From: Flavobacteriales bacterium
GTDB taxonomy: Bacteria > Bacteroidota > Bacteroidia > Flavobacteriales_G > Salibacteraceae
Direction: 5' to 3'
Assembly: GCA_003499525.1 (NCBI GenBank)
Contig: DNTB01000086.1
Span: 1-64,000, forward strand
Length of the DNA stretch: 64,000 nucleotides
Below the pieces are notes generated by a model. That model was not told the DNA's origin and ran no database searches. It saw only the letters and a list, made by a program, of their open reading frames with translations. The position numbers and the translations under genes were made by a program. Below, one piece after another: positions 25,559 to 37,500 of this stretch. Each line of letters starts with the position of its first letter. Position 1 is the stretch's first letter.

Positions 25559-26394
25559 ATTATATCGAGTTGTCGATTCATTATCAAAAACCAGATCCCT
25601 GGTACGACTTGATCGCCGATGACCTGGCCTCTATTAGTTTTGAGGCTTTCGAGGAGAGAGAAGGAAACTTATATGCGTACATCAAAAAAGACCAGTTCGA
25701 CCTTCAAAGCATTAAGCACACCGCAACACTAAGCAAACTATTAGATCAGGTTCAATTAAGCCATCGGGAAATTGAGCAACAAAATTGGAATGAAGAATGG
25801 GAGTCAAACTACAAACCTGTTGTGGTTAATGAACAGGTGCTTATCCGGGCTCCATTTCACAATAAGCAGGAAGGCTTTAAAATAGACATTGTTATACAAC
25901 CCAAAATGGCCTTCGGAACCGGACATCATGAGACAACCCAACTAATGGTAGGGCACATGTTGGAATTAAACTTGTCAGGTAAGAGAGTTTTGGATATAGG
26001 AACAGGAACTGGCGTATTGGCCATATTAGCTGAAAAGTTAGGTGCACTAGACATTATAGCTATGGATACGGATACCTGGGCCATTGAAAACAGTAGTGAA
26101 AATATAAAGGTGAACGACTGTCGAAGCATTGAAGTTCTTCTCGGAAGTACAGATGAGGTAGATGCCAAATTCGATGTCATCTTAGCCAACATAAATACCA
26201 ATATTCTCAGGGATCATGGAGCATTTTACTTCAAACAATTATTTGTAGGTGGAACAATAGTATGCAGTGGCTTTCTTAAAAAAGATGAAAGAACGGTAAA
26301 GGAAAGCTACACGCAAAATGGATTTACCTACATTAATTGCAATTACTTCAATGACTGGTGCGGCATGAAATTAGTTAAACGAGGTGCTGAATGA
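25555..26394 (+). CDS. prmA: Ribosomal protein L11 methyltransferase
   Basis: Methylates L11 using S-adenosylmethionine. 279 residues: an N-terminal substrate-recognition domain (FEAFEEREGNLYAYI), the linker motif NWNEEWESNYKPV, KMAFGTGHHETTQLM, then the Rossmann motif VLDIGTGTGVLAILAEKLGA, AMDTD, and LANINTNIL (the NPPF-like motif of PrmA). The order tpiA-prmA is common in Bacteroidota. Start and stop overlap both neighbours by 4 nt, so translation is coupled across three genes. Confidence 0.95.
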   Translation: MNYIELSIHYQKPDPWYDLIADDLASISFEAFEEREGNLYAYIKKDQFDLQSIKHTATLSKLLDQVQLSHREIEQQNWNEEWESNYKPVVVNEQVLIRAPFHNKQEGFKIDIVIQPKMAFGTGHHETTQLMVGHMLELNLSGKRVLDIGTGTGVLAILAEKLGALDIIAMDTDTWAIENSSENIKVNDCRSIEVLLGSTDEVDAKFDVILANINTNILRDHGAFYFKQLFVGGTIVCSGFLKKDERTVKESYTQNGFTYINCNYFNDWCGMKLVKRGAE

Positions 26395-29300
26395 GATTGC
26401 TTTTTTCGATACTGTTGATAATGTTATTTCCCGGAATTCTTATATCTCAGGAGTCCAGCACCTTTACAACGGATACTGAGACGTTCCTGAAAGAAGTTGA
26501 GGACTATCTGGGCAAATCAGACCGAATACGAACGAATGAATTAATCAAAGAGCTTTCTGGCACGTGGGAATCTGGTGGGTATAGCAATTCTCTAAAGGTG
26601 GAAATCATAGAAATTTCAAATGCCATTGTGGCGGCAAAGTATCGAAACTTTCCTGATCTGAGTAATTTTCTCTACAGTATAGCTCACTTTACTGAATCAG
26701 AGATACCCATGGGCAAAATAGAGACATGGTTTGATATTATCAAACCCATGATTTCAGATAGGAAAAAGAAAAAAGAGGTTCGGAAACTGCTCGCCTTTTC
26801 TGCAGATTTTTTCGACAATTGGACTTTGTATAAAACGACCACGGGATCGGTAAACTGGAAGCTTGACCCGGTCGAATTTGAATTCAAACAATCCGGTAAA
26901 ATCTTAATTGATTTCAAAAAGACAAGGTTGGTTTGTACCTCGAAAGATGAATTCATTTCCATCCAAAATACCGTTGGATCATTTGATCCGATAGAGAATC
27001 TCTGGCAAGGTAATAATGGAAAAGTTTCATGGTCAAGATCCGGAAAAATTGATAGCGAAGTTTACGTTGAATTGAGCAAATACACTATAGATGTTACCAA
27101 GCCCTCCTATCAGGCAGATTCCGTTAATTTTTATAACAAGGACTATTTCAGTAGACCTTTACTCGGACGTCTGGAAGATAAAGTCGCCTCAATTTCTAAT
27201 CCAGATAATGTTAGATATCCAAAATTCTCTTCCTATCAAACTACCGTAGTACTTTCTGATATAATCAAGGGAGTGAACTACCGGGGTGGTTTTGCCCAGC
27301 ATGGGGCACAGATTATTGGGCAGGGAACAGCCCGGGAACCAGCCATAATCGAAATAAAGAGGGAAAATCGTCCTTTCTTTGAAGCCAGAGCTTCCCAGTT
27401 TTTGTTCAAAATAAATGATGTACCCGAGGATGAACAAGAGCGAAGGTGGTGGCAGCGAAAGCAAAATACCTCTCAACAAACGCGTAACCGAATTGTATCC
27501 TCCAATGCGCGGGTCGTAATTAAGTTAGAGGGGGACTCACTTGTTCATCCCGGACTGAAATTCACATTATACACCGACGACCGCGCAGTGAGTCTGATCC
27601 GAATAAAAGGTGACCTTTCTGAAACTCCCTATACCGATTCCTACCACAAGATTGAAATGAGGTTCGAGCTCCTCAACTGGAGTATAGATGATCCTTTGAT
27701 GGAGTTTGGCTCCTATAAATGGAGCAGTGATAAGGATGCCACCTTTGAATCCTTTGATTACTTTAAGGAATTTAAGTTCGATAAACTCATGGGTATCAGT
27801 GACTGGCACCCACTATCTGAAATTAAGAGATGTGCAAAGCAGTTGAATACCAATGTTTTAACAAGCATGGATATTGCACGCTGTCTTAGAATGCCACCCA
27901 CCAGCGTGGAGCCCATGCTGTTGGAGCTTTCCGTGCAGGGGTATTTATCATTTGACGAGGAGTCTAAGGTTTGTATCCTTCTTCCAAAATTGGAGCACCA
28001 GGTTTTGAGTAAGTCGGAAATGAAGGACTATGATGTTCTTTCTATAGAATCGGTAGCCGATGCCTCTACAAGTTTTCAGAATGCCACATTAAATCTATTG
28101 AATAATGAATTGACAATCAAAGGGGTAGATAGAATTATTTTAAGTGATTCTCACAATGTTCAGATATTTCCGGGCGACAGAACTATTAAAATGAGAAAGA
28201 ACAGAGATTTTGATTTCAATGGATTGATAAGCTCAGGAAAGGTTGAGTTTTTCGGTACAGATTTTCAGTTCTTGTATGATGAATTTAAAATCTACATGCC
28301 TACTATTGATTCAATTCAGCTATGGGCCTCAACGGACCGGGTTGATGATCAGGGTTATAAGTTGGAAGCTCGGGTTCAAACAGTAATTGAAAAGGTGGAA
28401 GGAGAGTTGGAAATTGACCACCCGATGAACAAGTCAGGAGTTTCGCAACGTCCGGAATTCCCTATATTCTCAAGTTTTGCCGAGTCATACGCCTTTTACG
28501 ACAAGAAAGAGATCCACGAGGGAGTGTACGATCGGGACAAGTTTTTCTTTGAGTTAGATCCTTTTATTGTGGATTCTCTTGATAAGTTTACCAATCAGGG
28601 TATCAGATTCTTCGGGACTTTTTACTCTGCAGGAATTTTTCCGCAGATTGAAGAAGTATTACGATTGCAAGAGGACTATTCTCTGGGCTTTAAGAGAGAA
28701 ACACCACCTGACGGTTACCCCGCATATGGTGGACTGGGGAATTTCAGAAACGAAATTCAACTCAGCAATGATGGATTAAAAGGAGATGGCACTTTGACTT
28801 ATCTAACCTCTACGGCAGAATCGGAGGCATTTTATTTCTTTCCTCAACAGGTACGAGGGATAACTAAATTGTTCAATATCGATGAGCAGCTAAGTACGGT
28901 TGAGTACCCCAACGTTACTGCCGATACGGTAGATCTAAATTGGCAGCCATATCGCGATTTATTGCAGGCAAAAACGATAAAGGGCAGAAGCCCAATTAAT
29001 ATGTTTACCGGAGTGTCTAAGCACGAGGGCCAATTGGATTACACCCCAAGAGGTTTGTGGGGGAGTGGCAAGAACAGTTTTGAGGGTGCAAACCTGTATT
29101 CGGATTCCATGTCATTCTCCTTCTTTAAAATATTGGCAGATACGGCGGATTTTGAACTGGGAACGGACCTATTGGATGCCCTTGATTTCTCCTCTACCAA
29201 CGTAAATGCTGAGATTGATTTTAATGAACGTATTGGTGACTTCCTATCGAATGAGGGAGCAAGTCTTACGGTATTTGAGCAGTGTCAGTATCAGGCTTAC

Positions 29301-30929
29301 CTGGATCGGTTCACGTGGTATATGGATGCTGAATCGGTGGAATTCTCGGCTGATGGCCAAGTGGTGCAGCAAGGTGGAGATGAATTACAGATTGAGGGTG
29401 CCGAGTTTATTTCCATCAACCCCAAGCAGGATTCACTCAGCTTTTATGCAAAAGCGGCAACATACAATTTGAGAGAAACTAAAATTACAGCAAAAGAGGT
29501 GGAATTCATCAATGTAGCTGATGCTGAGATCAGGCCCTCCGATGGGTTAGTTCTTATCTACAAGGCGGCGAAGATGGATCCGCTTGAAATGGCATCAATT
29601 ATTGCAAACAGGGAGTTGAGATATCACAGAATCTATGATGCTCACGTAGAAATAACCAGTAAATGGAAATATGATGCTTATGGAAAATATGAATACAAAG
29701 ATGAAAATGGACTGATACAGCCCATTGAATTTAATACCGTTACCGTAGATACATCCAGACAAACATTTGCAGAGGGTATTCTCACAACGGACAATGATTT
29801 CACCCTCAGTCCGATGTATCGTTTTAAAGGAGATGTGAGAATGTTGGCGAATCGCCGTAACCTTAATTTTGATGGGTTCGGCCAGCTCAACCATGATTGT
29901 AAGGACATTTCATTAGAGTGGTTTGGTTTCTCCAGTGAAGTAGATCCAAATGACATTGTCATAACCATTGAACCTGGCCTAATTAATGATAATGGCGACG
30001 AACTGCTCACCGGAGTTGTACTTCCTTCAGACTCATCTGACTTGTATGGAGCCTTTTTATCTAAATCGAAAAGCAAAAAAGACTACACGGTCAATCCACC
30101 CACTGGGTACCTTGACTTTGATGCAGCTACACGTGAATATCGTATCTCGAATCTGGAGAAATTGGCGGAACGTTCATTCCCGGGAAATTATGTCGCGCTA
30201 AATACTCAAACCTGCGAATTAGATGGCGAAGGACAGCTTGCCTTAACCGAAGACATGGGTTTTGTAGATGTAAAACCTGTGGGTCGATATACTTATAACC
30301 CCATTGAAGGTAAATTAGAGGTAAATGCGGTTGTTGCAGTCAATTTTCTTATAGATGAAGGTGCTATGGCTATGATGCTCTCTGATATCTATGATTCTGA
30401 TGGAGCCGAAGCAAATACCGAGCGGCAAGTATATGAAGTCGGCCTTCGCGAACTTTTAGGTAAAGAGGAAGCGGACGAAATGATCAGTAGGATGAGCCTT
30501 GGAAAAACGGTAAAGATTCCTGATGAGCTAAAAGCAACTTTCTTTTTTGCGGATCTTAACTTCAGATGGGATTCCGATGAGAAGGGATTCTTATCTGAAG
30601 GACAACTTGGGATTGGAAATATTGACAAGAACACAGTAAATATCTCGGTTACAGGTGGCCTTGACTTGCTTCGGAAGAGAAGGGGGACTGATCTTCGAAT
30701 GTTTGTTGAACCCAGTCCGTCCAAGTGGTATGTTTTTGATTATCGCGCATCAACTGGATATATGAAGGTCTATTCGTCAAATAAGGAATTCAACACCACC
30801 ATAATTGATCTGAAAGGAGATAAAAAGAAAATCAAACCTGAAAAAGGGCAAAAGCCCTATATCTACACCGTTATGTCAAGCACAATTGCTAAAAGGATTC
30901 GCAACGGTTTTTTAGATAGGGAGGAATAA
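26391..30929 (+). CDS. Giant secreted protein of unknown function (1512 residues)
   Basis: Starts with the signal peptide MRLLFSILLIMLFPGILISQ. No domain is recognised. The mature chain is rich in beta strands and charged residues, with a hydrophobic-polar alternation as in beta-helical or repeat barrels, and holds a segment with LSDSHNVQIFPGDR (near 585) that looks like a conserved turn. A WW-rich patch (RRWWQRKQ) lies near 350. No type IX secretion C-terminal domain, LPXTG or membrane anchor is seen. It is translationally coupled to prmA (4-nt overlap) and ends an operon. It may be a periplasmic or outer-membrane assembly factor; that is a guess from size and location. Confidence 0.75.
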   Translation: MRLLFSILLIMLFPGILISQESSTFTTDTETFLKEVEDYLGKSDRIRTNELIKELSGTWESGGYSNSLKVEIIEISNAIVAAKYRNFPDLSNFLYSIAHFTESEIPMGKIETWFDIIKPMISDRKKKKEVRKLLAFSADFFDNWTLYKTTTGSVNWKLDPVEFEFKQSGKILIDFKKTRLVCTSKDEFISIQNTVGSFDPIENLWQGNNGKVSWSRSGKIDSEVYVELSKYTIDVTKPSYQADSVNFYNKDYFSRPLLGRLEDKVASISNPDNVRYPKFSSYQTTVVLSDIIKGVNYRGGFAQHGAQIIGQGTAREPAIIEIKRENRPFFEARASQFLFKINDVPEDEQERRWWQRKQNTSQQTRNRIVSSNARVVIKLEGDSLVHPGLKFTLYTDDRAVSLIRIKGDLSETPYTDSYHKIEMRFELLNWSIDDPLMEFGSYKWSSDKDATFESFDYFKEFKFDKLMGISDWHPLSEIKRCAKQLNTNVLTSMDIARCLRMPPTSVEPMLLELSVQGYLSFDEESKVCILLPKLEHQVLSKSEMKDYDVLSIESVADASTSFQNATLNLLNNELTIKGVDRIILSDSHNVQIFPGDRTIKMRKNRDFDFNGLISSGKVEFFGTDFQFLYDEFKIYMPTIDSIQLWASTDRVDDQGYKLEARVQTVIEKVEGELEIDHPMNKSGVSQRPEFPIFSSFAESYAFYDKKEIHEGVYDRDKFFFELDPFIVDSLDKFTNQGIRFFGTFYSAGIFPQIEEVLRLQEDYSLGFKRETPPDGYPAYGGLGNFRNEIQLSNDGLKGDGTLTYLTSTAESEAFYFFPQQVRGITKLFNIDEQLSTVEYPNVTADTVDLNWQPYRDLLQAKTIKGRSPINMFTGVSKHEGQLDYTPRGLWGSGKNSFEGANLYSDSMSFSFFKILADTADFELGTDLLDALDFSSTNVNAEIDFNERIGDFLSNEGASLTVFEQCQYQAYLDRFTWYMDAESVEFSADGQVVQQGGDELQIEGAEFISINPKQDSLSFYAKAATYNLRETKITAKEVEFINVADAEIRPSDGLVLIYKAAKMDPLEMASIIANRELRYHRIYDAHVEITSKWKYDAYGKYEYKDENGLIQPIEFNTVTVDTSRQTFAEGILTTDNDFTLSPMYRFKGDVRMLANRRNLNFDGFGQLNHDCKDISLEWFGFSSEVDPNDIVITIEPGLINDNGDELLTGVVLPSDSSDLYGAFLSKSKSKKDYTVNPPTGYLDFDAATREYRISNLEKLAERSFPGNYVALNTQTCELDGEGQLALTEDMGFVDVKPVGRYTYNPIEGKLEVNAVVAVNFLIDEGAMAMMLSDIYDSDGAEANTERQVYEVGLRELLGKEEADEMISRMSLGKTVKIPDELKATFFFADLNFRWDSDEKGFLSEGQLGIGNIDKNTVNISVTGGLDLLRKRRGTDLRMFVEPSPSKWYVFDYRASTGYMKVYSSNKEFNTTIIDLKGDKKKIKPEKGQKPYIYTVMSSTIAKRIRNGFLDREE

Positions 30930-30961
30930 TGAATCCTAATTATTAACTCTTCTAATAGAGC

Positions 30962-30969
30962 TATCTTTG
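30962..30969 (+). promoter_or_regulatory. Candidate -7 box of the plsY-like operon
   Basis: TATCTTTG, perfect TAnnTTTG, 27 nt before the ATG at 30997. No TTG at the usual spacing. It is the first promoter-like box ahead of the six-gene operon that runs to floA. Confidence 0.45.
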
Positions 30970-30996
30970 TAGATTTGACGCGAACTTAAACTGGCT

Positions 30997-31593
30997 ATGG
31001 AGGGTCTTTTAGGCATATTTTTAGCGTGGCAAATAGGGTCACTGGCGATACCGGTTTGGGTAGCAAAAGGTTTATTAGCCTGGGATATCAATGAAGGAAT
31101 TTCAAACAGAATTCCAATTGAAATCTTAATTTCTAAATTCAAATGGTGGCCCGCGGTTCTCATTTTTCTTTTGGAGATGCTCAGAGCTTATATGGCTCTC
31201 AGCTTAATACATCTTGTAGGTTTGAGTCCGCTCGGTTTGAGTGAGACTGAATATATAGTGCTATTAACAGTAGCTTTTCTAATTGGACATCTTTTTCCAG
31301 TATTCAACAGTTTAAATGGCGTAAATAGTAGTGGGATTTTCTTCGGCTTGTTCATTTTCTTTTGGCCCCTACCGGCTTTACTCATCGCTCTCGCGTACTT
31401 ATTGATTTGGAAATTAACAAAACGAGTTTCATACTATGTTTTCTTCGTCCTAATGGCACTGCTGCTTATCCTTAATTTCGCTTGGATGGAGACCAATCCA
31501 TATTTATTCCTGACCTTTTTAATTGCGCTTGTCGGAATTCACGCGTACTACTGGTTTCACAAGGTCGATGTATCTAAAAACACCCCGAATTGA
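30997..31593 (+). CDS. PlsY-like membrane protein without the PlsY catalytic motifs
   Basis: 198 residues, seven hydrophobic helices. The overall pattern follows glycerol-3-phosphate acyltransferase PlsY: an initial G-S-L-A-I-P-V segment, EGISNRI where PlsY has its GSGNxGATN loop, LLEMLRA where PlsY has LLDxxKG, and GHLFPVFNSLNG where PlsY has GHxFPVFxxFKGGKG. The Gly/Asn/Lys residues that bind substrate are missing, so it is probably not an active acyltransferase but a degenerate relative. The family assignment rests mainly on GHLFPVF and the helix layout. Its stop overlaps the TTG start of the next gene by 4 nt. Confidence 0.65.
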   Translation: MEGLLGIFLAWQIGSLAIPVWVAKGLLAWDINEGISNRIPIEILISKFKWWPAVLIFLLEMLRAYMALSLIHLVGLSPLGLSETEYIVLLTVAFLIGHLFPVFNSLNGVNSSGIFFGLFIFFWPLPALLIALAYLLIWKLTKRVSYYVFFVLMALLLILNFAWMETNPYLFLTFLIALVGIHAYYWFHKVDVSKNTPN

Positions 31594-34500
31594 AAAATGC
31601 TCCAGACAGCTTCTTCAGATTCCATCAACTGATAAGGCCTCAGCTTGCACTCTTATTCGCGTTGAATATGGCATTTGTTTTATCAGCCTTTGCCCAAAAT
31701 GCGAATACAGAAATGCTGGAAGAAGAAGCAAATGAACTTTTTCTCGAAGGAAATTATCGCGAAGCAAAAGAACTGTACAGTCAACTAACAACTTTCTATC
31801 CCAACGAAGCAAACTACAATTATCGCTTTGGAGCGTGTATGTTGTATGTGGATAAAGACAAGAAATTCCCACTCAAGTTTTTGCAATATGCTGTAAGTCA
31901 GCCTGATGTAGATCCCGAGGCTTTCTTTTATCTCGCTAAAGGATACCATTATAACTATCGATTTCGCGAAGCGTTGGAGTACTATCAGAAATTTAAAGAA
32001 AGAGGAAGTGCTAAAAGCCAAAAGGACCTTGAGGTGGATCAACAAATCCGTCAATGTGAGAATGGACTTAAGCTTCTTACGAATATTTCCGAACCGATAG
32101 TCATTGAGCGTAAGAAACTGGCAGTCAATAACTTTTATCTTTCCTATAAACTCCAAGACATTGGTGGAAGAGTATTACCGGTACCTGATGAACTCAGATC
32201 CGTCATGGATAAAAGGATGGACTATTTTCCAATAATGTATGTGAACAAGAATACGAATATCATATACTATTCAAGCTATGGCAAAGATGGAAATACTGGT
32301 ATCGACTTATACAGGGTAAATGTCGGCGTTGACGGAGAACTCGGACAACCAATAAAACTTCCAGAATCAATAAATACGCCTTTTGATGATGCTTACCCCT
32401 TCATTTCAGAAGACGGCACCAAGCTTTTTTTCTCTTCCAAAGGACACAACAGTATGGGAGGATATGATGTGTTTTCAGTAGACTACGACGAAGCTGGAAA
32501 CACCAGTGGAGTTCCGCAGAATATGGACTATGCTCTCAACACTCCAGACAATGACTTCATGTACGTGGAGAGTACGAAGAACGGTTTTGCCTTTTTTACC
32601 TCAGACCGTAACAATCAGCTGGGAGAGGCATTTGTATATAAAATCCAGCCTCAACGAGTACCCTTTAAGATGGCAATCATTGCCGGAAACTTCAATGCAC
32701 CAAAAACCAAATCCGCGCGCATTATAGTTGAGGATATTGAGCGAAGTGAATTTGTAGGTACCTACAGCACAGAAGCAGCCGACGGAGGATATATTATGCA
32801 ATTGAGAAGTGCACAGCCTTATCGCTTTTTGGTTGAAGTGGAAGGCTCAGATATAACCTACACCGGAAATGTTGAAATACCGGAAATAAGTGAGCTCAAA
32901 GCACTTAAACAGGAAATTGAGATTGTGGTTGAGAACGGGGAAGAAAAAATGATCATTCGCAATCTGTTTGAAGAAGAGCCCAGTATTGATGACGAAGAAC
33001 TAATTAGTGAACAACTTTTATTGGCTTCAGATATCGGTAGTTCACCGCAATATGACGAAAGTATCGGTGAAATAAGCCTGTCCGATGCTCAGGTTTTGGA
33101 GGCGATAGAACAGGATAGGTCTGATGCAGCCGGGTTTAGTTCAGAACTAAAGACTAATGCCATTCTGGCTTATGAACTGGCAGCGTCAAAGGAGAAAGTG
33201 GCGACGCAGGATTTAGAGTTGTCTAAACAATTAATGGAAACCCTTGACCAGAGTACTTCTCAGGATGAAGCGACAGCTACAGAAGAACAAATCAATCAGT
33301 TGCGAGAATCTGGATATCAAGCCTACATGGAGTCAAAGGCACTTCTAAAATTGGGCAATGAACTTACTGATGCAGTTTCTGATCAAGAGGAATTAGAGAG
33401 TGTTGCTTCACAATATTATACCAAAGCAGAACAATCCATCAACAATAGCCAGAGGCCACAAACGGTAAAATCGTACTTGGAATATCAGGATAAACTCAAA
33501 ATACTTGACCCTTCTAAAAATTTATACAGTGTCTATGAAAGATTCAATTCGGAAACTCGGGCTCTTGAAAATAAAGGGGATAAACTAACAGCAAAATCCG
33601 ACGATTTAAGAGCACAGGAAGACGCTCTGCAAAAAGAAATAATGATTTTTAAAAGGCAGTACGAGCAGTCTAATGATAAAGTAGAAAAACAGTCAATCAC
33701 CGCCGAAATAGGTGAGCTGGAAAAAGAGAAGAATAAAGTCATCTCAGAAAAGAATGAAACACAAGCTCAACTGGTTGAGCTCTTTACTGCGGTTCAGGAA
33801 AACAAGGATTTAGATCGTATTATCTACAATTATTTGCCCCAAATTGAAAGCGGTGCCCCTCAATCTTCCATCAAGCCAGAAACCGAAAGCCTTTCCAACC
33901 GATTGGCAGTGCTTGGACCGGAATTGGACCCTAATTATACGGTAGACAGAGATGAAAATATAGTAGAGGAAATGTTGGCGAATGATAACATCAATTATGA
34001 AGAGCTCAGCAACTCCGAATACTTCCTGGCAGAAGACGCTTCAGGAGAAAAAATAATTTATTCTGAATCTGATCTATTGACTAAGGAGTCTCCCTACACT
34101 GAATATTACACAACCAAGCTTCAGGAAGTTATTCAAAACAATCAGGGCGATGATTTTGAGGTTTTGCGACAGGCTTTGAATATAAATCGCGATTGGAGAA
34201 GAGATGTCGATGCCGAATTGGTGTATGCTGAATCGTACCTTATAGAAAATCCTCTTACGGCAGATGTAAAAAAAATCGAGAAGAAAATTGAAAAACTAAA
34301 GAAAACCAAGAGCCAGAAAGATAAAGAAATTAGGCAGGCAGAAGGTGCATTGGAAGAATTCGAGCCCTCAACTTCACCTTACGGACCTACCAGAGAGTTA
34401 CTGACCTATGAGTCGATCCAAAATATTGAGGATAACTATTATGATCAATACATTGATGCTCAGTTTCTAGAAACTCAGGAAGAGCAGGTTAAAACTACCA

Positions 34501-37500
34501 AGGAACTTCACGAAAAGTTCATAAGAGACGCAACCATCCAAAAGAAATATCTCGAGACCGCCAGGGAAAAGTTACCTGAGGGTTCACCCATGGTAAAAAA
34601 GTACGATGAGGAAATTTTAGCCCTTGGTGCATTGATCATGATGAAGGAAACAGGGCTTAAGGAACAGGAGTCTCTTATGGCAGGCTTTACTGAGGATGTA
34701 TCGACCGACGATGCCGGCCCACTTACAGCTGAAGATACAACTAATACCCCAGATTTAATAGTTGAAGACACCACTTTTTCGGTGCTTTCTGCCGATGAAG
34801 ATACCGCCGAGAACACTGGATTCACTTCAGATTCTGCAACTGCTGAAGACGGTCAATCTATTCTATCGGATACAACTACATTGGCTGCGGTAGAAGAACA
34901 GCAACAAAATGAAGATAGCCCTTCTATTGTCCCATTGGCAGATGATACCGCTGCGCTAACAACCTCACCAGATGAGGGAATTACTCAAAATACAGATACT
35001 CAACCGACGGAAGATGTAACTGACGGTGATGATATTACCGAACCTGACGATACTGCTGAAAATGCAATGAATTCAACGGATTCGGAAAACACAGGTGCAA
35101 GCACCGGAGCAAGTACTGGAGCTGGAAGTCAAACCTCCGCTGGAATTCCAAGCACAGCAGCCGGAGCAGAGATTTTGAACGAATCTAATGCAATACTTTT
35201 TTCAGGTGTGCTCATACCAGTGGTCATTTCCTCACAAACCGGAAAGCGTGAATACGACGAGAGCGAATTGAGACAGGAGCAAATACTGCTTGATGAAGCT
35301 GCCTACAATGAAACTTTTAATGATAGAGTTGTAGAGGCCTCAGCAAGTGAACTGCAGCCTCTGGAAAAAGCTAAGGAAAGGCAGCTCATAGACTATGAGT
35401 GGCTTGTAGAAGTCGAGAAAGAAAAAGCTGCCATAGATCTCGCCATACGTGAAACAGATGACGCTAACTATGCGGCCCAACTGGAAACAAAATCCGTCCA
35501 ATTAGATCGGCAGGCAAATAGCCTAAGAAACAGAATGGCACTTAATGCAATGATTATCAATGAGTTATCAGGAGTTCCTGTCGCAGATGCTGGTGTCCAG
35601 GATTCTGATCCTGCTTTGACAGGTAGTACTGACGAAGGAGAAATTGATGAAGTTACCGGATTGTCAGATAACATTGAAGCCGGTAGAGTTGATACTCTTA
35701 CTGATACTGCAACAGATCAGGACATTGATTTGACCGATGACTCGGTTGTGGCATCAGAAACGGGCACGAACTCTTCTTCGACTCCTGTAGTAAATAATGT
35801 AGCATTAACCGCCGAAATAGCTTTAATAGAAAACCAAACTTTAGAGCAGGAAGAAACCGAAACCAGCGAGGTAGATTTACCCAACGATCAAATTCAGGAA
35901 ACGCAGAGGCTACAATCTGAACAGTCGACAGTTCTCGATTCTAAACGCGCTGAATTAGGAGCTCTTCGGAATGAACTGGCAATTACCAGAAAGAAAAAGC
36001 AGAAAAGAGCTTTGGAAAGTCAAATTCGGCTAAAAGAAGCAGAGGTTCTCTATGAAGAGCGAAAAGCGGATCTTTTGAATGAACGTGCGGAGCTGATAAA
36101 TCAGGCACAGCAAAACCTGATCGATAATCCACAGGCAGAGAAGGTTTCTCTGGACTACATTGTTCTGGCAGACAATCTTGGGGAACAATATGAACTGAAG
36201 GAATCAGACATTTCAGATAAAAATATCGAACTGGATAATACCCGAAAAAAGAAGGTACGGCGACAATTAGAGTCGGATATTGCTACAATGAAACAAGAAG
36301 CACGGTTGCTTCAACTGGAGGCCGATATGGCACTTGAAACTTCTCAGGTTTTAGATAAAGCTGAAACCGCCACATTGCTTACTTCCACAAGCTTGGGGAG
36401 AGAAATTGTAATTGATTTGCCGGAAACTGAAAGAGTATTAACGCTCGAGGAGCAGGTGATAATTCAGAATACCCCTGAATACCGCGAGTATCAGGATATT
36501 CAATCTCAATTCGACAGAAAAATAAAAGAAGCTGAAGTCATTTACGAACAAGCAAAAGAAAAAGAAATAGAAGGTACTCGCCTGATGAAGCAAGCTGAAG
36601 TACTTTATGCACAGATGCCTTCATTGCCCGTTGAGGAGAGGTTTGATGCCCAGGAAAGAGCCGACGAACTGAGGCTCAGAGGAGATGAACTATTGATGGA
36701 TGCATTCAATGAAAAGCAACAGGCAAAAATGATTCGTCGAGAGGCCTATTTTGAAATGAATCAGGCTAACCAGAGTATCCTTGAGATTTCCGAAGTAGAC
36801 AAAAGGAATGATATTCTTGCCTTGATCACCGAAAGTGTTGAAGAACCCATAATAGACCTGGCAAATATTGATGACATACCAGATAAGCTTAGAGGTCAAA
36901 TATTTGCCCGACCTGATACAGCATTGGATCGTTCTTTCTATGACGAAAACAAACCAATCCCGATGAATGTGTCCTTACCTGATGGACTCATTTACAAGGT
37001 TCAAATTGGTGCATTCAGGAACCCTATTGATCAGGCTACCTTTAGAGGATTTGCTCCGATTACAGGTGAAAGCACACCGAACGGATTAACCCGGTATACG
37101 GCAGGCCTTTTTGATCAGTACGATGATGCCAATTCCGCTAAAACTGGCATTCGCGGACTCGGTTATAGCGATGCTTTTGTTGTGGCCTATTACAATGGCA
37201 AGCGTGTAACCCTGAATGAAGCAAGGACCTATGAAAGGGGAGAGGTTCCAACAGAGGGTGGAAATCAGCTAGCTACCGGGGAAAGCTATCAACAAAATTT
37301 GAACTCTTCGGTCGATTTGAATATTCCAGAAGAAGAAGTAAGAATAGTTCAGGGAACTGGAGAGTCCATTGAGGTAAAATCTGTAAGTGACAGACCGGCA
37401 ATATTCTTTACCGTTCAGGTTGGCGTTTATTCTCAAGAAGTGCCACCTGAAGCTCTTTTCAACATAACTCCGCTTAATGCAGATCGCACCCCATCCGGAT

